From: an uncultured Prevotella sp.
Lineage (GTDB): Bacteria > Bacteroidota > Bacteroidia > Bacteroidales > Bacteroidaceae
DNA length: 12,457 bases
NCBI GenBank assembly: GCA_934281565.1
Contig: CAKQXI010000058.1
Span: 1 to 12,457, forward strand
Direction of reading: 5' to 3'
Shown here piece after piece: positions 4,952 through 12,457 of this stretch. Numbering within the stretch: the first letter of the stretch is position 1; every line of letters begins with the position of its first letter. The notes under the pieces were generated by a model. The model was not told the DNA's origin. It saw only the letters and a program-made list of their open reading frames with translations, and ran no database searches. A program made the position numbers and the translations under genes.

Positions 4952-5761
4952 ATGAATAAAATATTTTACGCAATTATGACCTTGTTGGCATTTACGTCTT
5001 GTGCCAATACTTATGATATTGCAGGTACTTCTAACATAAGTACGTTGGATGGACGTATGTTATACCTGAAAATCTTGAAAGACAACGATTTTAAAAGCAT
5101 TGATTCATGTGATGTCGTTCATGGACAGTTCCATTTTGAAGGGAAGATGGACTCCGTGAGGATGGCAAACATCTTTATGGACGATGAGCCTGTGCTCCCT
5201 TTGGTGCTGGAGAATGGCGATATTGTGGTGAAACTTGACGATACCCAGCAAGTGGTAAGCGGTACCCCTCTGAACGACAAGCTATTTGGTTTCTTTAAGA
5301 AATACCAGCAGTTACAGAATCAGCAACGTGAGCTTATTCATAAGCATGACCAGGCTATCATGAACGGTAGCGACATGGTTGCCGTCACCCGTAAATTGAA
5401 CGCAGAGGCCATCAAGCTCTCCGAACAGGAGGACAAGTTGGTTACCTCTTTCGTGACAGATAACTTCGACAATGTGTTGGGGCCAGGCATCTTCTTCCTT
5501 GTGACAATGGGCAACCAGTATCCAATGCTCTCTCCTTGGATAGAGGACATCATGAGCAAGGCTACGGAAAGTTTCAAGAACGACCCATACGTGAAGGATT
5601 ACTACCAAAAGGCACAAGAGAACGAGCAAATCATGAATGGTACTCGTGATGCACAAATGGCTCCGCCTATGGGAACAGCCCAGACAAATCCAGACGCAGC
5701 CCCTGCCCCTACTCCCAATGAATTGGCCAAGCCAACTATCGCTGGAGACAAAGCAGAATAA
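4952..5761 (+). CDS. DUF4369-type lipoprotein without a thioredoxin domain
   Basis: The 269-residue product begins with a lipoprotein signal peptide: hydrophobic residues 4-13, then the lipobox-like AFTSC with the modified cysteine at 17. Residues of about 25-115 have the DUF4369 pattern (GRMLYLKIL, SIDSCDVVHGQFHFEG, PLVLENGDI), a beta-rich domain usually placed in front of a thioredoxin-like domain in Bacteroidetes envelope proteins. Here no CxxC follows. Instead there is a charged helical region (about 110-235) and a Pro/Ala-rich tail (TNPDAAPAPTPNELAKP). It probably sits in the outer membrane or periplasm; a substrate cannot be inferred. The ATG at 4952 is taken because the TTG at 4925 lies in the promoter. 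The dihydroorotase gene follows after 36 bases and may be cotranscribed. Confidence 0.82.
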   Translation: MNKIFYAIMTLLAFTSCANTYDIAGTSNISTLDGRMLYLKILKDNDFKSIDSCDVVHGQFHFEGKMDSVRMANIFMDDEPVLPLVLENGDIVVKLDDTQQVVSGTPLNDKLFGFFKKYQQLQNQQRELIHKHDQAIMNGSDMVAVTRKLNAEAIKLSEQEDKLVTSFVTDNFDNVLGPGIFFLVTMGNQYPMLSPWIEDIMSKATESFKNDPYVKDYYQKAQENEQIMNGTRDAQMAPPMGTAQTNPDAAPAPTPNELAKPTIAGDKAE

Positions 5762-5762
5762 G

Positions 5763-5786
5763 AATATTGCCATGGGCAATGATATT
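5763..5786. repeat. Short palindrome between the lipoprotein gene and pyrC
   Basis: ATTGCC (5766-5771) and GGCAAT (5775-5780) pair around ATG, with AT-rich flanks that extend the dyad imperfectly. There is no T tract, so it is a weak terminator at best and could be an mRNA-processing hairpin or chance. Confidence 0.3.
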
Positions 5787-5797
5787 ATAAATTATAG

Positions 5798-7138
5798 ATG
5801 AGAACATTAATCAAAGATGGAACCATCGTCAACGAGGGATGCTCTTTCAAGGGCAGTCTCGTTGTTGATGGCGAGCAGATTACAGAGATATTTCATGGAG
5901 AGGCACCCCGTGGCACCTACGACCAAATCGTTGATGCTTCGGGGTGTTTTGTCTTGCCTGGTATCATAGACGACCATGTGCATTTCCGTGAACCGGGCTT
6001 GACACGCAAAGCTGACATTGAGAGCGAGAGCCGAGCTGCTGCTTGGGGTGGCGTTACCTCATACTTTGATATGCCTAACACTGTACCCCAGACAACCACG
6101 CTTGAAGCTTTGGAAGAAAAGTTTCGCTTGGGTGCAGAGAAAAGTCATGTCAATTACAGTTTCTTCTATGGTGCGACCAATGACAATGTAGATACTTTCT
6201 TTTCATTGGACTCACATCGTATTCCTGGCATCAAACTCTTTATGGGTTCCAGTACAGGCAATATGCTGGTGGACAAGCACGACTCCTTGAAGCGTATCTT
6301 CAAGACTGCCAAGGAACTCAACTTCCTACTGATGGCACATTGCGAGGATACAGGTATCATCAACGCCAACATGAAAGCAGCCAAAGAGAAGTATGGCGAG
6401 GATCCCGATGTGAAATACCATCCATCTATTCGTAGTGAGAAGGCTTGCTATGAGAGCAGTTCGCTGGCAGTGAGGTTGGCACGAGAGTTTGGCACCCAGT
6501 TGCATATCGCCCATGTTACCACAGCCAAAGAGTTAGAATTCTTTACTCCGGGGGCTAATATTACAGGTGAGGCAGTTATAGCTCATCTATATTTCTCGGA
6601 AGAAGACTATGCCGACAAGAAGACCTTGATAAAATGCAATCCAGCCATCAAGACTGTAAAGGATTGCGATGCTTTGCGAGCAGCTTTGACGGATGGTCGT
6701 ATTGCTGTCATTGGTACCGACCATGCCCCCCATGAGTTGAAAGACAAGCAAGGTGGCTGTTCCAAGGCTGCATCTGGAATGCCGATGTTACAGTTCTCCT
6801 TGGTTACAATGTTAGAGCTTGTGGACAAAGGTGTGTTGAGCATAGAGAAGTTGGTGGAATTGATGGCGCATCATCCTGCGACCCTGTTCCGTATCAACCA
6901 ACGAGGTTTCTTACGCAAGGGTTATCAGGCGGATATTGTCATTGTTCGTCCTCATGCTCCTTGGACGGTGACAAAGGATGTCATCCAGAGCAAGTGCAAA
7001 TGGAGCCCTATGGAGGGGCATGAGTACCAATGGCAGGTAGAACGAACATTCTGCAATGGACACCTTATATATGACAAAGGTTCTTTTGACGATGCCTATC
7101 GTGGACAGGCTCTTTCATTTTTAAGAGGGAAGAATTAA
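5798..7138 (+). CDS. pyrC: Dihydroorotase
   Basis: The enzyme closes N-carbamoyl-aspartate to dihydroorotate, the third step of pyrimidine synthesis. The 446 residues form a metal-dependent amidohydrolase barrel. Expected residues are present: HVHFREPG with metal-binding His60 and His62 and substrate-binding Arg64; FDMPNT (90-95); Lys146 in IKLFMGSSTGN, a candidate for the carbamylated bridging lysine; His181 (LMAHCED); His239 (LHIAHV); and Asp308 in GTDHAPH, the catalytic acid/base. The C-terminal part (RKGYQADIVIV, about 373-383) is the small beta domain typical of amidohydrolases. The length suits the long form common in Bacteroidetes rather than the 350-residue E. coli PyrC. Allantoinase is a relative but less likely in this setting. 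The stop codon lies within an AATTAAGAATT repeat. Confidence 0.93.
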   Translation: MRTLIKDGTIVNEGCSFKGSLVVDGEQITEIFHGEAPRGTYDQIVDASGCFVLPGIIDDHVHFREPGLTRKADIESESRAAAWGGVTSYFDMPNTVPQTTTLEALEEKFRLGAEKSHVNYSFFYGATNDNVDTFFSLDSHRIPGIKLFMGSSTGNMLVDKHDSLKRIFKTAKELNFLLMAHCEDTGIINANMKAAKEKYGEDPDVKYHPSIRSEKACYESSSLAVRLAREFGTQLHIAHVTTAKELEFFTPGANITGEAVIAHLYFSEEDYADKKTLIKCNPAIKTVKDCDALRAALTDGRIAVIGTDHAPHELKDKQGGCSKAASGMPMLQFSLVTMLELVDKGVLSIEKLVELMAHHPATLFRINQRGFLRKGYQADIVIVRPHAPWTVTKDVIQSKCKWSPMEGHEYQWQVERTFCNGHLIYDKGSFDDAYRGQALSFLRGKN

Positions 7139-7157
7139 TTAAGAATTAAGAGTTAAG
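7132..7157. repeat. AT-rich intergenic repeat, copy 2
   Basis: GAATTAATTAAGAATTAAG matches the repeat at 718-761. It supplies the last codon (AAT) and stop of the dihydroorotase gene and most of the 23-base gap to the next gene. Confidence 0.6.
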
Positions 7158-7161
7158 AGGG

Positions 7162-8007
7162 ATGATAAAAGTGTTGAGATACGAGATTTCAGAGATAGAG
7201 CCATATATCAATTGGCTTTATTTCTTTCATGCGTGGGGATTGAGTGGCAAGCCTCAGGCTGAGAAAGAACGTATGCAGCATGAGGCTCTCGAACTATTAC
7301 ATTCTTGGCAAGGGAAATACCATTCTCACGCCATCTTCGGATTGTTTTCAGCCAATAGTGATGGAGACGACTTGGTGTTGAGAATAGGCGAACATCCTGC
7401 ACAGAACACTTGTCTTCGTATTCCGATGCTCAGACAACAACATCCGTCCGCAAACGGACAGCCCTATTTATGCTTGGCAGATTTCATACGCCCTGCCAGT
7501 AGAGGCATAGAAGACAAGGTGGGTGCTTTCTGCACAACCGTAGATGGAGAAATAACCGAACAGTATAGGCATGACGAATACTTGGAAATGCTGGCACAGA
7601 CACTTTGTGACAGACTGGCTGAGGGAACGGCGGAGAAAATGCACGAGGAAGTAAGGCGCAATTATTGGGGATATGCGCCCGACGAACAGCTTACGATAGA
7701 ACAAACACATCGAGAAGAATACCAAGGTATTCGACCTGCTATTGGTTACCCATCGTTACCAGATACCAGTGTCAACTTTATATTAGACCAGTTATTAGAC
7801 ATGAAGCAAGTTGGAGTCCGCCTTACGGAAACAGGAATGATGATACCACACGCCAGTGTGTCAGGATTAATGTTCGCCCACCCCAAGGCTCGGTATTTTG
7901 AGTTGGGAAAGATAGGAGAAGATCAGTTGAGCGACTATGCCCATCGCAGGGGAATACCCGTAAAGATGATGCGTCGCTTCTTACAGTCAAGTTTATTAAG
8001 AAAATGA
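7162..8007 (+). CDS. Stand-alone cobalamin-dependent methionine synthase activation domain
   Basis: The 281-residue protein corresponds to the C-terminal activation domain of MetH (Met_synt_B12 family), which binds AdoMet and reductively methylates oxidised cobalamin so that methionine synthase works again. Visible features in order: EPYINWLYFFHAWGLSGK (13-30), equivalent to the start of the E. coli domain; HEEVRRNYWGYAPDE (161-175); YQGIRPAIGYP (187-197), the AdoMet-binding R-x3-G-Y motif; LTE (221-223); ASVSGLMFAHP (231-241); and KIGEDQLSDYAHRRG (250-264). There are no homocysteine, folate or B12-binding domains, so the catalytic part must be a separate protein encoded elsewhere. Split methionine synthases have been described in Bacteroides, as I recall. 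Asn17 occupies the place of a conserved aspartate (Asp946 in E. coli, by memory) that contacts AdoMet. The gene follows pyrC by 23 bases, and its stop overlaps the next start (ATGA). Confidence 0.9.
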   Translation: MIKVLRYEISEIEPYINWLYFFHAWGLSGKPQAEKERMQHEALELLHSWQGKYHSHAIFGLFSANSDGDDLVLRIGEHPAQNTCLRIPMLRQQHPSANGQPYLCLADFIRPASRGIEDKVGAFCTTVDGEITEQYRHDEYLEMLAQTLCDRLAEGTAEKMHEEVRRNYWGYAPDEQLTIEQTHREEYQGIRPAIGYPSLPDTSVNFILDQLLDMKQVGVRLTETGMMIPHASVSGLMFAHPKARYFELGKIGEDQLSDYAHRRGIPVKMMRRFLQSSLLRK

Positions 8008-9185
8008 TAACAAGGATATTAATAACCATCATATTAGGTACGGTCTTGCCTTATTTATGGATAGACCTCCACTATTGTCGCTTCCATCTATGGTGGCGAC
8101 GACTCCTTTTTTGGCTTCCAGCCTTGGGCGTGATAGGATATACATCTTATCTTGCCTGGCTGCCCAACTTTATTCCAGACAATCCCTTGTTGATAGACAT
8201 CTGGTTTGTCGCCTTGGCTTTCTTTGCCGTACCACCATTTGTCTTTTCTTTCTGCAGCTTGGTTGGATGGAGCTGTATGTGCCTGTTTCGAGGACACCAC
8301 AACTGGGGCAAACTATTAGGGATGTTTCTTTCCATCGTGTCATTCTTCTGTTTTTTTTATGGATTTACCAGAGGCTTCCGACAGTTGGAGGTAAAACACC
8401 TGACCGTGTATGTGCCAGATCTACCAAAGAGTTTTGATGGTTATCGTATCGTGCAGTTCAGCGACATTCATTTAGGGTCTTACTATGGATGGCGTGATGA
8501 CTTGCCACAACGTGATATAGATACCATTCTTTCTTTACATCCCGACATGATTTGTTTTACAGGAGATTTGCAGAATGTGCAACCATCTGAGTTGCAACCT
8601 TATAAGAAACTGCTGAGTCGTCTGGAAGCCAAGGATGGCGTGTATAGTGTGTTGGGCAACCATGATTATAGCTATTATGTGGATGCCGATACGCTCACCA
8701 AGCAAGCATACGAGCGAGAAGTGAAGTCGTTTGAACATGAAGTAGGATGGCATTTGCTCAATAATGAGCACGCTGTCGTATGCCGTGGCAAGGACTCTAT
8801 CTTTGTGGCAGGAACAGAAAACTATGAAAAGCCAGATCATGCGAACATTGCCAAGGCATTGTATGGCATCAGGCAAGGTTCCTTTGTGTTGATGTTACAA
8901 CATATCCCTAAACAATGGAGGGAGACATGGCCATCCAACATCAACAAGATACATGGTTCCAAGGACACCGTGTTGGTAGCACCTCGCTTGACATTGAGTG
9001 GACATACCCATGCAGGACAAGTCTCGTTCTTAGGCATTCGTCCCACGATGTTCACTCCTTTTGATTACGGCTTGTATGAGAAAGAGGGATGCCAACTTTA
9101 TACAAAGGCAGGCTTGGGGGGTACGGTTCCTATCAGGTTGGGGGCTACTCCAGAGATTGTTGTTATCACGTTGCGATGCAAGTGA
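8004..9185 (+). CDS. Membrane-anchored metallophosphoesterase (YkuE-like)
   Basis: The product has 393 residues: four probable membrane helices at about 4-20, 33-51, 64-90 and 104-122, then a calcineurin-like phosphoesterase domain. All metal ligands are visible: SDIHLG (Asp154, His156), TGDLQN (Asp188), GNHDY (Asn219, His220), QHIP (His300) and SGHTHAGQ (His334, His336). It should hydrolyse a phosphomonoester or diester at the membrane; members of this group are annotated YkuE-like, and some related enzymes act on lipid A precursors. The substrate cannot be read from sequence. Whether the domain faces the cytoplasm depends on topology; four helices with a short N-terminus would put it there. 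The ATG overlaps the stop of the MetH-domain gene by four bases, indicating coupled translation. Confidence 0.9.
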   Translation: MITRILITIILGTVLPYLWIDLHYCRFHLWWRRLLFWLPALGVIGYTSYLAWLPNFIPDNPLLIDIWFVALAFFAVPPFVFSFCSLVGWSCMCLFRGHHNWGKLLGMFLSIVSFFCFFYGFTRGFRQLEVKHLTVYVPDLPKSFDGYRIVQFSDIHLGSYYGWRDDLPQRDIDTILSLHPDMICFTGDLQNVQPSELQPYKKLLSRLEAKDGVYSVLGNHDYSYYVDADTLTKQAYEREVKSFEHEVGWHLLNNEHAVVCRGKDSIFVAGTENYEKPDHANIAKALYGIRQGSFVLMLQHIPKQWRETWPSNINKIHGSKDTVLVAPRLTLSGHTHAGQVSFLGIRPTMFTPFDYGLYEKEGCQLYTKAGLGGTVPIRLGATPEIVVITLRCK

Positions 9186-9186
9186 A

Positions 9187-9215
9187 GAATTAAAAATTAA
9201 GAATTGAGAGTGAAG
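9187..9215. repeat. AT-rich intergenic repeat, copy 3
   Basis: GAATTAAAAATTAAGAATTG begins one base after the phosphoesterase stop and matches copies at 718-761 and 7132-7157. No promoter box is evident in the remaining bases before 9249, so the next gene may be read through. Confidence 0.55.
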
Positions 9216-9248
9216 GATTAATCTATAAATATCAAGTTTCAGCTTAAA

Positions 9249-10007
9249 ATGAAGTACATCTATCGAATATATCAGTTGTTCGTATGTTTGCCTATCTTGT
9301 TGGTAGCAAGCATTATCACCAGTTTTACAACCGTCTTGGGTTGTATGTTGGGCAATGGTCATTTCTGGGGGTATTATCCAGGTAAGTTGTGGTCACAGTT
9401 GTGGGTACGTATTCTTCTGCTACCAGTGAAAGTAGAAGGCAGGGAGCATTTGCAGAAAAATCAGAGTTATGTCTTCGTGGCAAACCATCAAGGAGCTTTT
9501 GATATATTCTTAATCTATGGTTTCTTGGGACGTAACTTCAAATGGATGATGAAGAAAGGAATACGTAAGATTCCACTTGTAGGTGTAGCTTGCGAATATG
9601 CCCATCATATCTTTGTTGACAAGAGTGGACCATCCAAGATCCGTGCTTCTTACGACCGAGCAAGGCGAGAGCTCAAGGAAGGTATGTCACTGATGGTGTT
9701 CCCAGAGGGTGCCCGTACATTCACTGGTCACATGGGAGTATTCCGCCGTGGAGCATTCATGTTGGCTGATGAGCTTCAGCTTCCTGTTTGTCCATTGACC
9801 ATCAATGGCAGCTTTCAGGTAAAGCCACGTATGAAAGACCTCTATTGGATATTCTGGCATCCTTTGAGATTGACAATTCATGAGCCTATTGCACCGATAG
9901 GCAAAGGACCAGACAACATCAAGAACCAGATGACCAAAAGTTATGATGCCATCATGTCGGGACTGGATGCAAAATATCAGGGATTTGTAGAAAATCCCGA
10001 TCAATAA
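9249..10007 (+). CDS. plsC: 1-acyl-sn-glycerol-3-phosphate acyltransferase
   Basis: PlsC adds the second acyl chain to lysophosphatidic acid to make phosphatidic acid at the inner membrane. The 252 residues include an N-terminal hydrophobic segment (about 9-33) and the acyltransferase blocks: ANHQGAFD (78-85), with the His80-x4-Asp85 catalytic pair; FKWMMKKGIRKIP (97-109); FPEGART (151-157), which binds the glycerol phosphate; and VCPLTINGSF (180-189). The length is normal for the family. Some PlsC-like proteins acylate other lipids, for example ornithine lipids, so the exact acceptor is inferred. The gene starts 63 bases after the phosphoesterase gene with no clear promoter, and may belong to the same transcript. 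Confidence 0.92.
   Translation: MKYIYRIYQLFVCLPILLVASIITSFTTVLGCMLGNGHFWGYYPGKLWSQLWVRILLLPVKVEGREHLQKNQSYVFVANHQGAFDIFLIYGFLGRNFKWMMKKGIRKIPLVGVACEYAHHIFVDKSGPSKIRASYDRARRELKEGMSLMVFPEGARTFTGHMGVFRRGAFMLADELQLPVCPLTINGSFQVKPRMKDLYWIFWHPLRLTIHEPIAPIGKGPDNIKNQMTKSYDAIMSGLDAKYQGFVENPDQ
9980..9998 (+). terminator. Weak hairpin at the end of plsC
   Basis: GGGATTT (9980-9986) and AAATCCC (9992-9998) form a 7-bp stem with a 5-base loop inside the last plsC codons. The nearest T run (10023-10027) is 24 bases away, so terminator function is doubtful. Confidence 0.25.
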
Positions 10008-10080
10008 GGCAAGTAATTTCCCTTTTTGGTGGATAAAAGTAAAAAAACTCTAAAAAGTTATAGGTTTCATATAAAAGTAG

Positions 10081-10088
10081 TATCTTTG
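10081..10088 (+). promoter_or_regulatory. -7 box of the glycosyltransferase-mfd unit
   Basis: TATCTTTG at 10081-10088 matches the Bacteroidota box and predicts a start near 10095. The upstream element is poor (GTTA around 10057-10060). It shows that the possible TTG start at 10026 is not used. Confidence 0.7.
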
Positions 10089-10103
10089 CAGTTGGTTACA
10101 ATT

Positions 10104-10868
10104 ATGAATAAGATGAGCGACAGCATTGTTATCATTCCTACATATAACGAAAAGGAAAATATCGAGAAGATCATTCGAGCAGTATTTGGGCTCGAAAAGC
10201 AATTTGACATCCTTGTGATTGACGATGGAAGTCCTGATGGAACGGCTGACATCGTGAAGTCATTGATGGCTAACGAATTCGGCAGTCGCCTACATATCTT
10301 GGAGCGTGAAGGTAAGCTCGGTTTGGGTACAGCTTATATCATGGGCTTCAAGTGGGCATTGGAACACCAATATGATTATGTCATTGAAATGGATGCCGAC
10401 TTCAGTCACGACCCTAATGACTTGCCACGCCTTTACGCCGCCACTCATGACGAGGGATATGACATGGCGATAGGTTCACGCTATGTGTCAGGTGTCAATG
10501 TTGTCAATTGGCCTATCGGTCGTGTACTGATGAGCTATTTTGCCTCAAAGTATGTCCGCATGGTCACAGGTTTCAAGGTACACGATACGACGGCAGGATT
10601 TGTGTGCTATCGCCGTGAGGTCTTAGAGACGATAGCCTTGGATGAAATTCGTTTCAAGGGATATGCTTTCCAGATAGAGATGAAATACACCGCCCATAAG
10701 ATAGGATTTAAGATTAAGGAAGTGCCAGTTATCTTTGTCAATCGCCGTGAAGGGGTAAGCAAGATGAACGGTGGCATCTTTGGCGAGGCATTCTTTGGTG
10801 TGATACGCCTTCGCCTGGACGGATGGTTCAAGAAATATCCCCAAAAGACCACTAAACAGAGTAAGTGA
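10104..10868 (+). CDS. Polyprenol-phosphate mannosyltransferase-like family 2 glycosyltransferase (DPM1 type)
   Basis: The 254-residue soluble protein has the GT-A fold of dolichol/polyprenol-phosphate mannose synthases. Motifs: IIPTYNEKENIEKII (10-24); VIDDGSPDGT (38-47), which binds the nucleotide; EMDADFSHDP (95-104), with the DxD-like Asp97 and Asp99 metal site; GSRYVSG (124-130); and the later conserved RFKGYAFQIEM and VNRREGVSKM stretches. It would move a sugar, probably mannose from GDP-mannose, onto a polyprenyl phosphate at the inner membrane, supplying envelope glycan or glycoprotein assembly. No C-terminal membrane helices are present, unlike GtrB/ArnC-type enzymes. The first ATG after the promoter is used; ATG 10113 (MSDSIVI) is equally possible and gives a longer leader. 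mfd follows after eight bases. Confidence 0.88.
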   Translation: MNKMSDSIVIIPTYNEKENIEKIIRAVFGLEKQFDILVIDDGSPDGTADIVKSLMANEFGSRLHILEREGKLGLGTAYIMGFKWALEHQYDYVIEMDADFSHDPNDLPRLYAATHDEGYDMAIGSRYVSGVNVVNWPIGRVLMSYFASKYVRMVTGFKVHDTTAGFVCYRREVLETIALDEIRFKGYAFQIEMKYTAHKIGFKIKEVPVIFVNRREGVSKMNGGIFGEAFFGVIRLRLDGWFKKYPQKTTKQSK

Positions 10869-10876
10869 TATAAAAA

Positions 10877-12457
10877 GTGACAATACAAGAATTAGATAGT
10901 TTTTATGGGCACTCGCCACAAGCAGGTGCCCTATTGGATTTGCTTGAAAAAAAGGCGTTGAGAACAATTCTTTTGCAGGGGTTGGTATGTTCTTCTGCCC
11001 CACTGTTCTTCGCCTCCTTACGTGAACGATTGGATTGCCCCGTACTTTTTGTGCTGGATGATGCTGACGAAGCTGGTTATTTCTATCATGACCTAACCCA
11101 AGTGATGGGACAAGAACGAGTGTTCTTCTTCCCTTCCAGTTATCGACGTGCAGTGAAGTACGGACAGAAAGATGCTGCCAATGAAATCTTGCGAACAGAA
11201 GTGTTGGCTCGGCTGTCTGCCAATCATTCCATGTTCATTGTTTCTTATCCCGATGCCTTGGCTGAGTTAGTCGTTTCCAAGAAGAACTTGGACGATAGAA
11301 TATTAAAGCTCTCCGTGGGACAAGAAATATCTTTGACAGCCATAGCCCATACTTTGCGAGAGTTTGAGTTTGAGGAAACCGACTATGTCTATGAGCCAGG
11401 ACAGTTTGCCATCCGTGGTAGCATCCTTGATGTCTATTCTTATAGCTGTGAGTTTCCTTTCCGTGTAGATTTCTTTGGCGACGAGATAGATACCATTCGT
11501 ACCTTTGATGTGCAAAACCAGTTGTCAAAGAACAAGAGAGAACAGATAGAACTTGTTCCTGAGCTGGCACGATTGGAAAGCACCAAGCAGCCTTTCTTGA
11601 GTTTCATGGGCGAGGATACGTTGATTGTCATGAAAGACTATACTTTCGTCCATGACCGCATTGACCAAATTTATAAGGATGGCTTTTCTTCACAGAGCTT
11701 GACGGAACAGTTGGAGGGTGCTACCGAAATGGAAGCAGAGCAGATACGCCATGCTATGAGGAAAGAACTCAACCTATGTACGGCAGTCCAGTTCCAAGAG
11801 GAAGTGGCAAAGAGAAAACGCATAGAGTTTGGGACGATTGCAGAGAACAAGATGGATGCCAAGAGAAGCAGCACTTCAGCCATTATATCTTTCAAGATAG
11901 TTCCCCAACCTCTTTTCCATAAGAATTTTGATTTGTTGGCTAAGACTTTAGACGATTATATTCTAAAGGGCTATTCCTTATATATATTGGCTGATAGCCA
12001 GAAACAGCAGCAACGCCTGAAAGACATCTTTGAGGGTGATGAGCTGAAAAGTTATCAGATACATTTCACCCCTGTCGATAAGACTATCCATGAGGGATTT
12101 GTAGATGATGACAAGAAGTGCTGTTTCTTTACCGACCATCAGATATTCGACCGTTTCCATAAGTACAACCTCCGTTCCGACTCGGCTCGTGCTGGAAAGA
12201 TGGCACTCACCATGAAAGAGTTGCAGGAAATGGAACCCGGCGACTTCATCGTCCATGTGGATTTCGGAATAGGTAAGTTTGGCGGACTGGTACGTGTCCC
12301 TACTGGTAATAGCTACCAAGAAATGATACGTATCATCTATAAAAACAACGACAAGGTAGATGTATCCATCCACTCCCTTTATAAGATTAGCAAGTATCGT
12401 AGGAATGACACGAACGAACCACCTCGTTTGTCTACTTTGGGTACTGGTGCATGGGAC
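10877..12457 (+). CDS. mfd: Transcription-repair coupling factor Mfd, N-terminal part
   Basis: Mfd removes RNA polymerase stalled at DNA damage and recruits UvrA for excision repair. The window holds 527 codons with no stop, about half of the usual 1,100-1,150. The start is a GTG at 10877; an in-frame TAA at 10871-10873 rules out an earlier start, and the opening VTIQELDSFYGHSP matches the expected N-terminus. Residues of about 1-330 are the UvrB-like module, including YVYEPGQFAIRGSILDVYSY near 168-187. A linker domain follows, and from about 447 the RNA polymerase-interaction domain begins (MEPGDFIVHVDFGIGKFGG). The window ends at LSTLGTGAWD, before the translocase motor. The eight-base gap after the glycosyltransferase stop suggests a shared transcript. 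The ends of domains are approximate. Confidence 0.93.
   Translation, partial: MTIQELDSFYGHSPQAGALLDLLEKKALRTILLQGLVCSSAPLFFASLRERLDCPVLFVLDDADEAGYFYHDLTQVMGQERVFFFPSSYRRAVKYGQKDAANEILRTEVLARLSANHSMFIVSYPDALAELVVSKKNLDDRILKLSVGQEISLTAIAHTLREFEFEETDYVYEPGQFAIRGSILDVYSYSCEFPFRVDFFGDEIDTIRTFDVQNQLSKNKREQIELVPELARLESTKQPFLSFMGEDTLIVMKDYTFVHDRIDQIYKDGFSSQSLTEQLEGATEMEAEQIRHAMRKELNLCTAVQFQEEVAKRKRIEFGTIAENKMDAKRSSTSAIISFKIVPQPLFHKNFDLLAKTLDDYILKGYSLYILADSQKQQQRLKDIFEGDELKSYQIHFTPVDKTIHEGFVDDDKKCCFFTDHQIFDRFHKYNLRSDSARAGKMALTMKELQEMEPGDFIVHVDFGIGKFGGLVRVPTGNSYQEMIRIIYKNNDKVDVSIHSLYKISKYRRNDTNEPPRLSTLGTGAWD

Noticed and set aside
10026..10103. TTG start 26 codons upstream for the glycosyltransferase
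   Set aside because: The TATCTTTG box at 10081-10088 falls within it, so it would not be in the transcript, and the family N-terminus begins near 10113.
11978..12373. 131-codon frame on the minus strand
   Set aside because: It is a shadow of mfd, whose plus-strand translation matches the family throughout.

Overview
The window looks like a piece of a Bacteroidota chromosome, most likely a Prevotella/Segatella-type member of Bacteroidales. The grounds are promoters of the Bacteroidota form (TTG or TTTG, about 20 bp, then TAnnTTTG) in front of several genes, A-rich leaders with mostly no clear Shine-Dalgarno site, and gene families with the form usual for this order: a 345-residue AsnA, a 588-residue DnaX, a DUF4369 lipoprotein and a free-standing MetH activation domain. 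The genus is inferred; no rRNA is present.

Layout. Positions 1-123 hold the 5' end of a minus-strand secreted-protein gene that is richer in GC than the rest. Positions 124-1210 form a 1.1 kb region without a convincing protein gene. It contains a candidate minus-strand structured RNA (about 470 to 301), minus-strand promoters, an AT-rich repeat, a 24-26 bp inverted repeat, an array of 11-bp repeats in strict helical register, and a dyad in front of asnA. asnA (+) and dnaX (-) then converge on a shared palindrome. dnaX and an FtsB/DivIC-like gene diverge from overlapping promoters at 4050-4081. From 4097 to the window end everything reads on the plus strand: an FtsB-like protein, a small membrane protein, a DUF4369 lipoprotein, dihydroorotase, the MetH reactivation domain, a membrane metallophosphoesterase, PlsC acyltransferase, a DPM1-like glycosyltransferase and the first 527 codons of mfd.

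Function. Most genes are housekeeping: asparagine synthesis, replication clamp loading, division, pyrimidine synthesis, cobalamin-dependent methionine synthesis, phospholipid synthesis, polyprenol-phosphate sugar transfer and transcription-coupled repair. The plus-strand genes appear to form three transcription units, starting at about 4084 (FtsB-like and membrane protein), 4933 (DUF4369 lipoprotein through the phosphoesterase, perhaps through plsC) and 10095 (glycosyltransferase and mfd).

The least explained part is the non-coding 124-1210 region. No complete new multi-gene system is visible, but the structured RNA and the phased 11-bp array with its neighbouring inverted repeat deserve a closer look.
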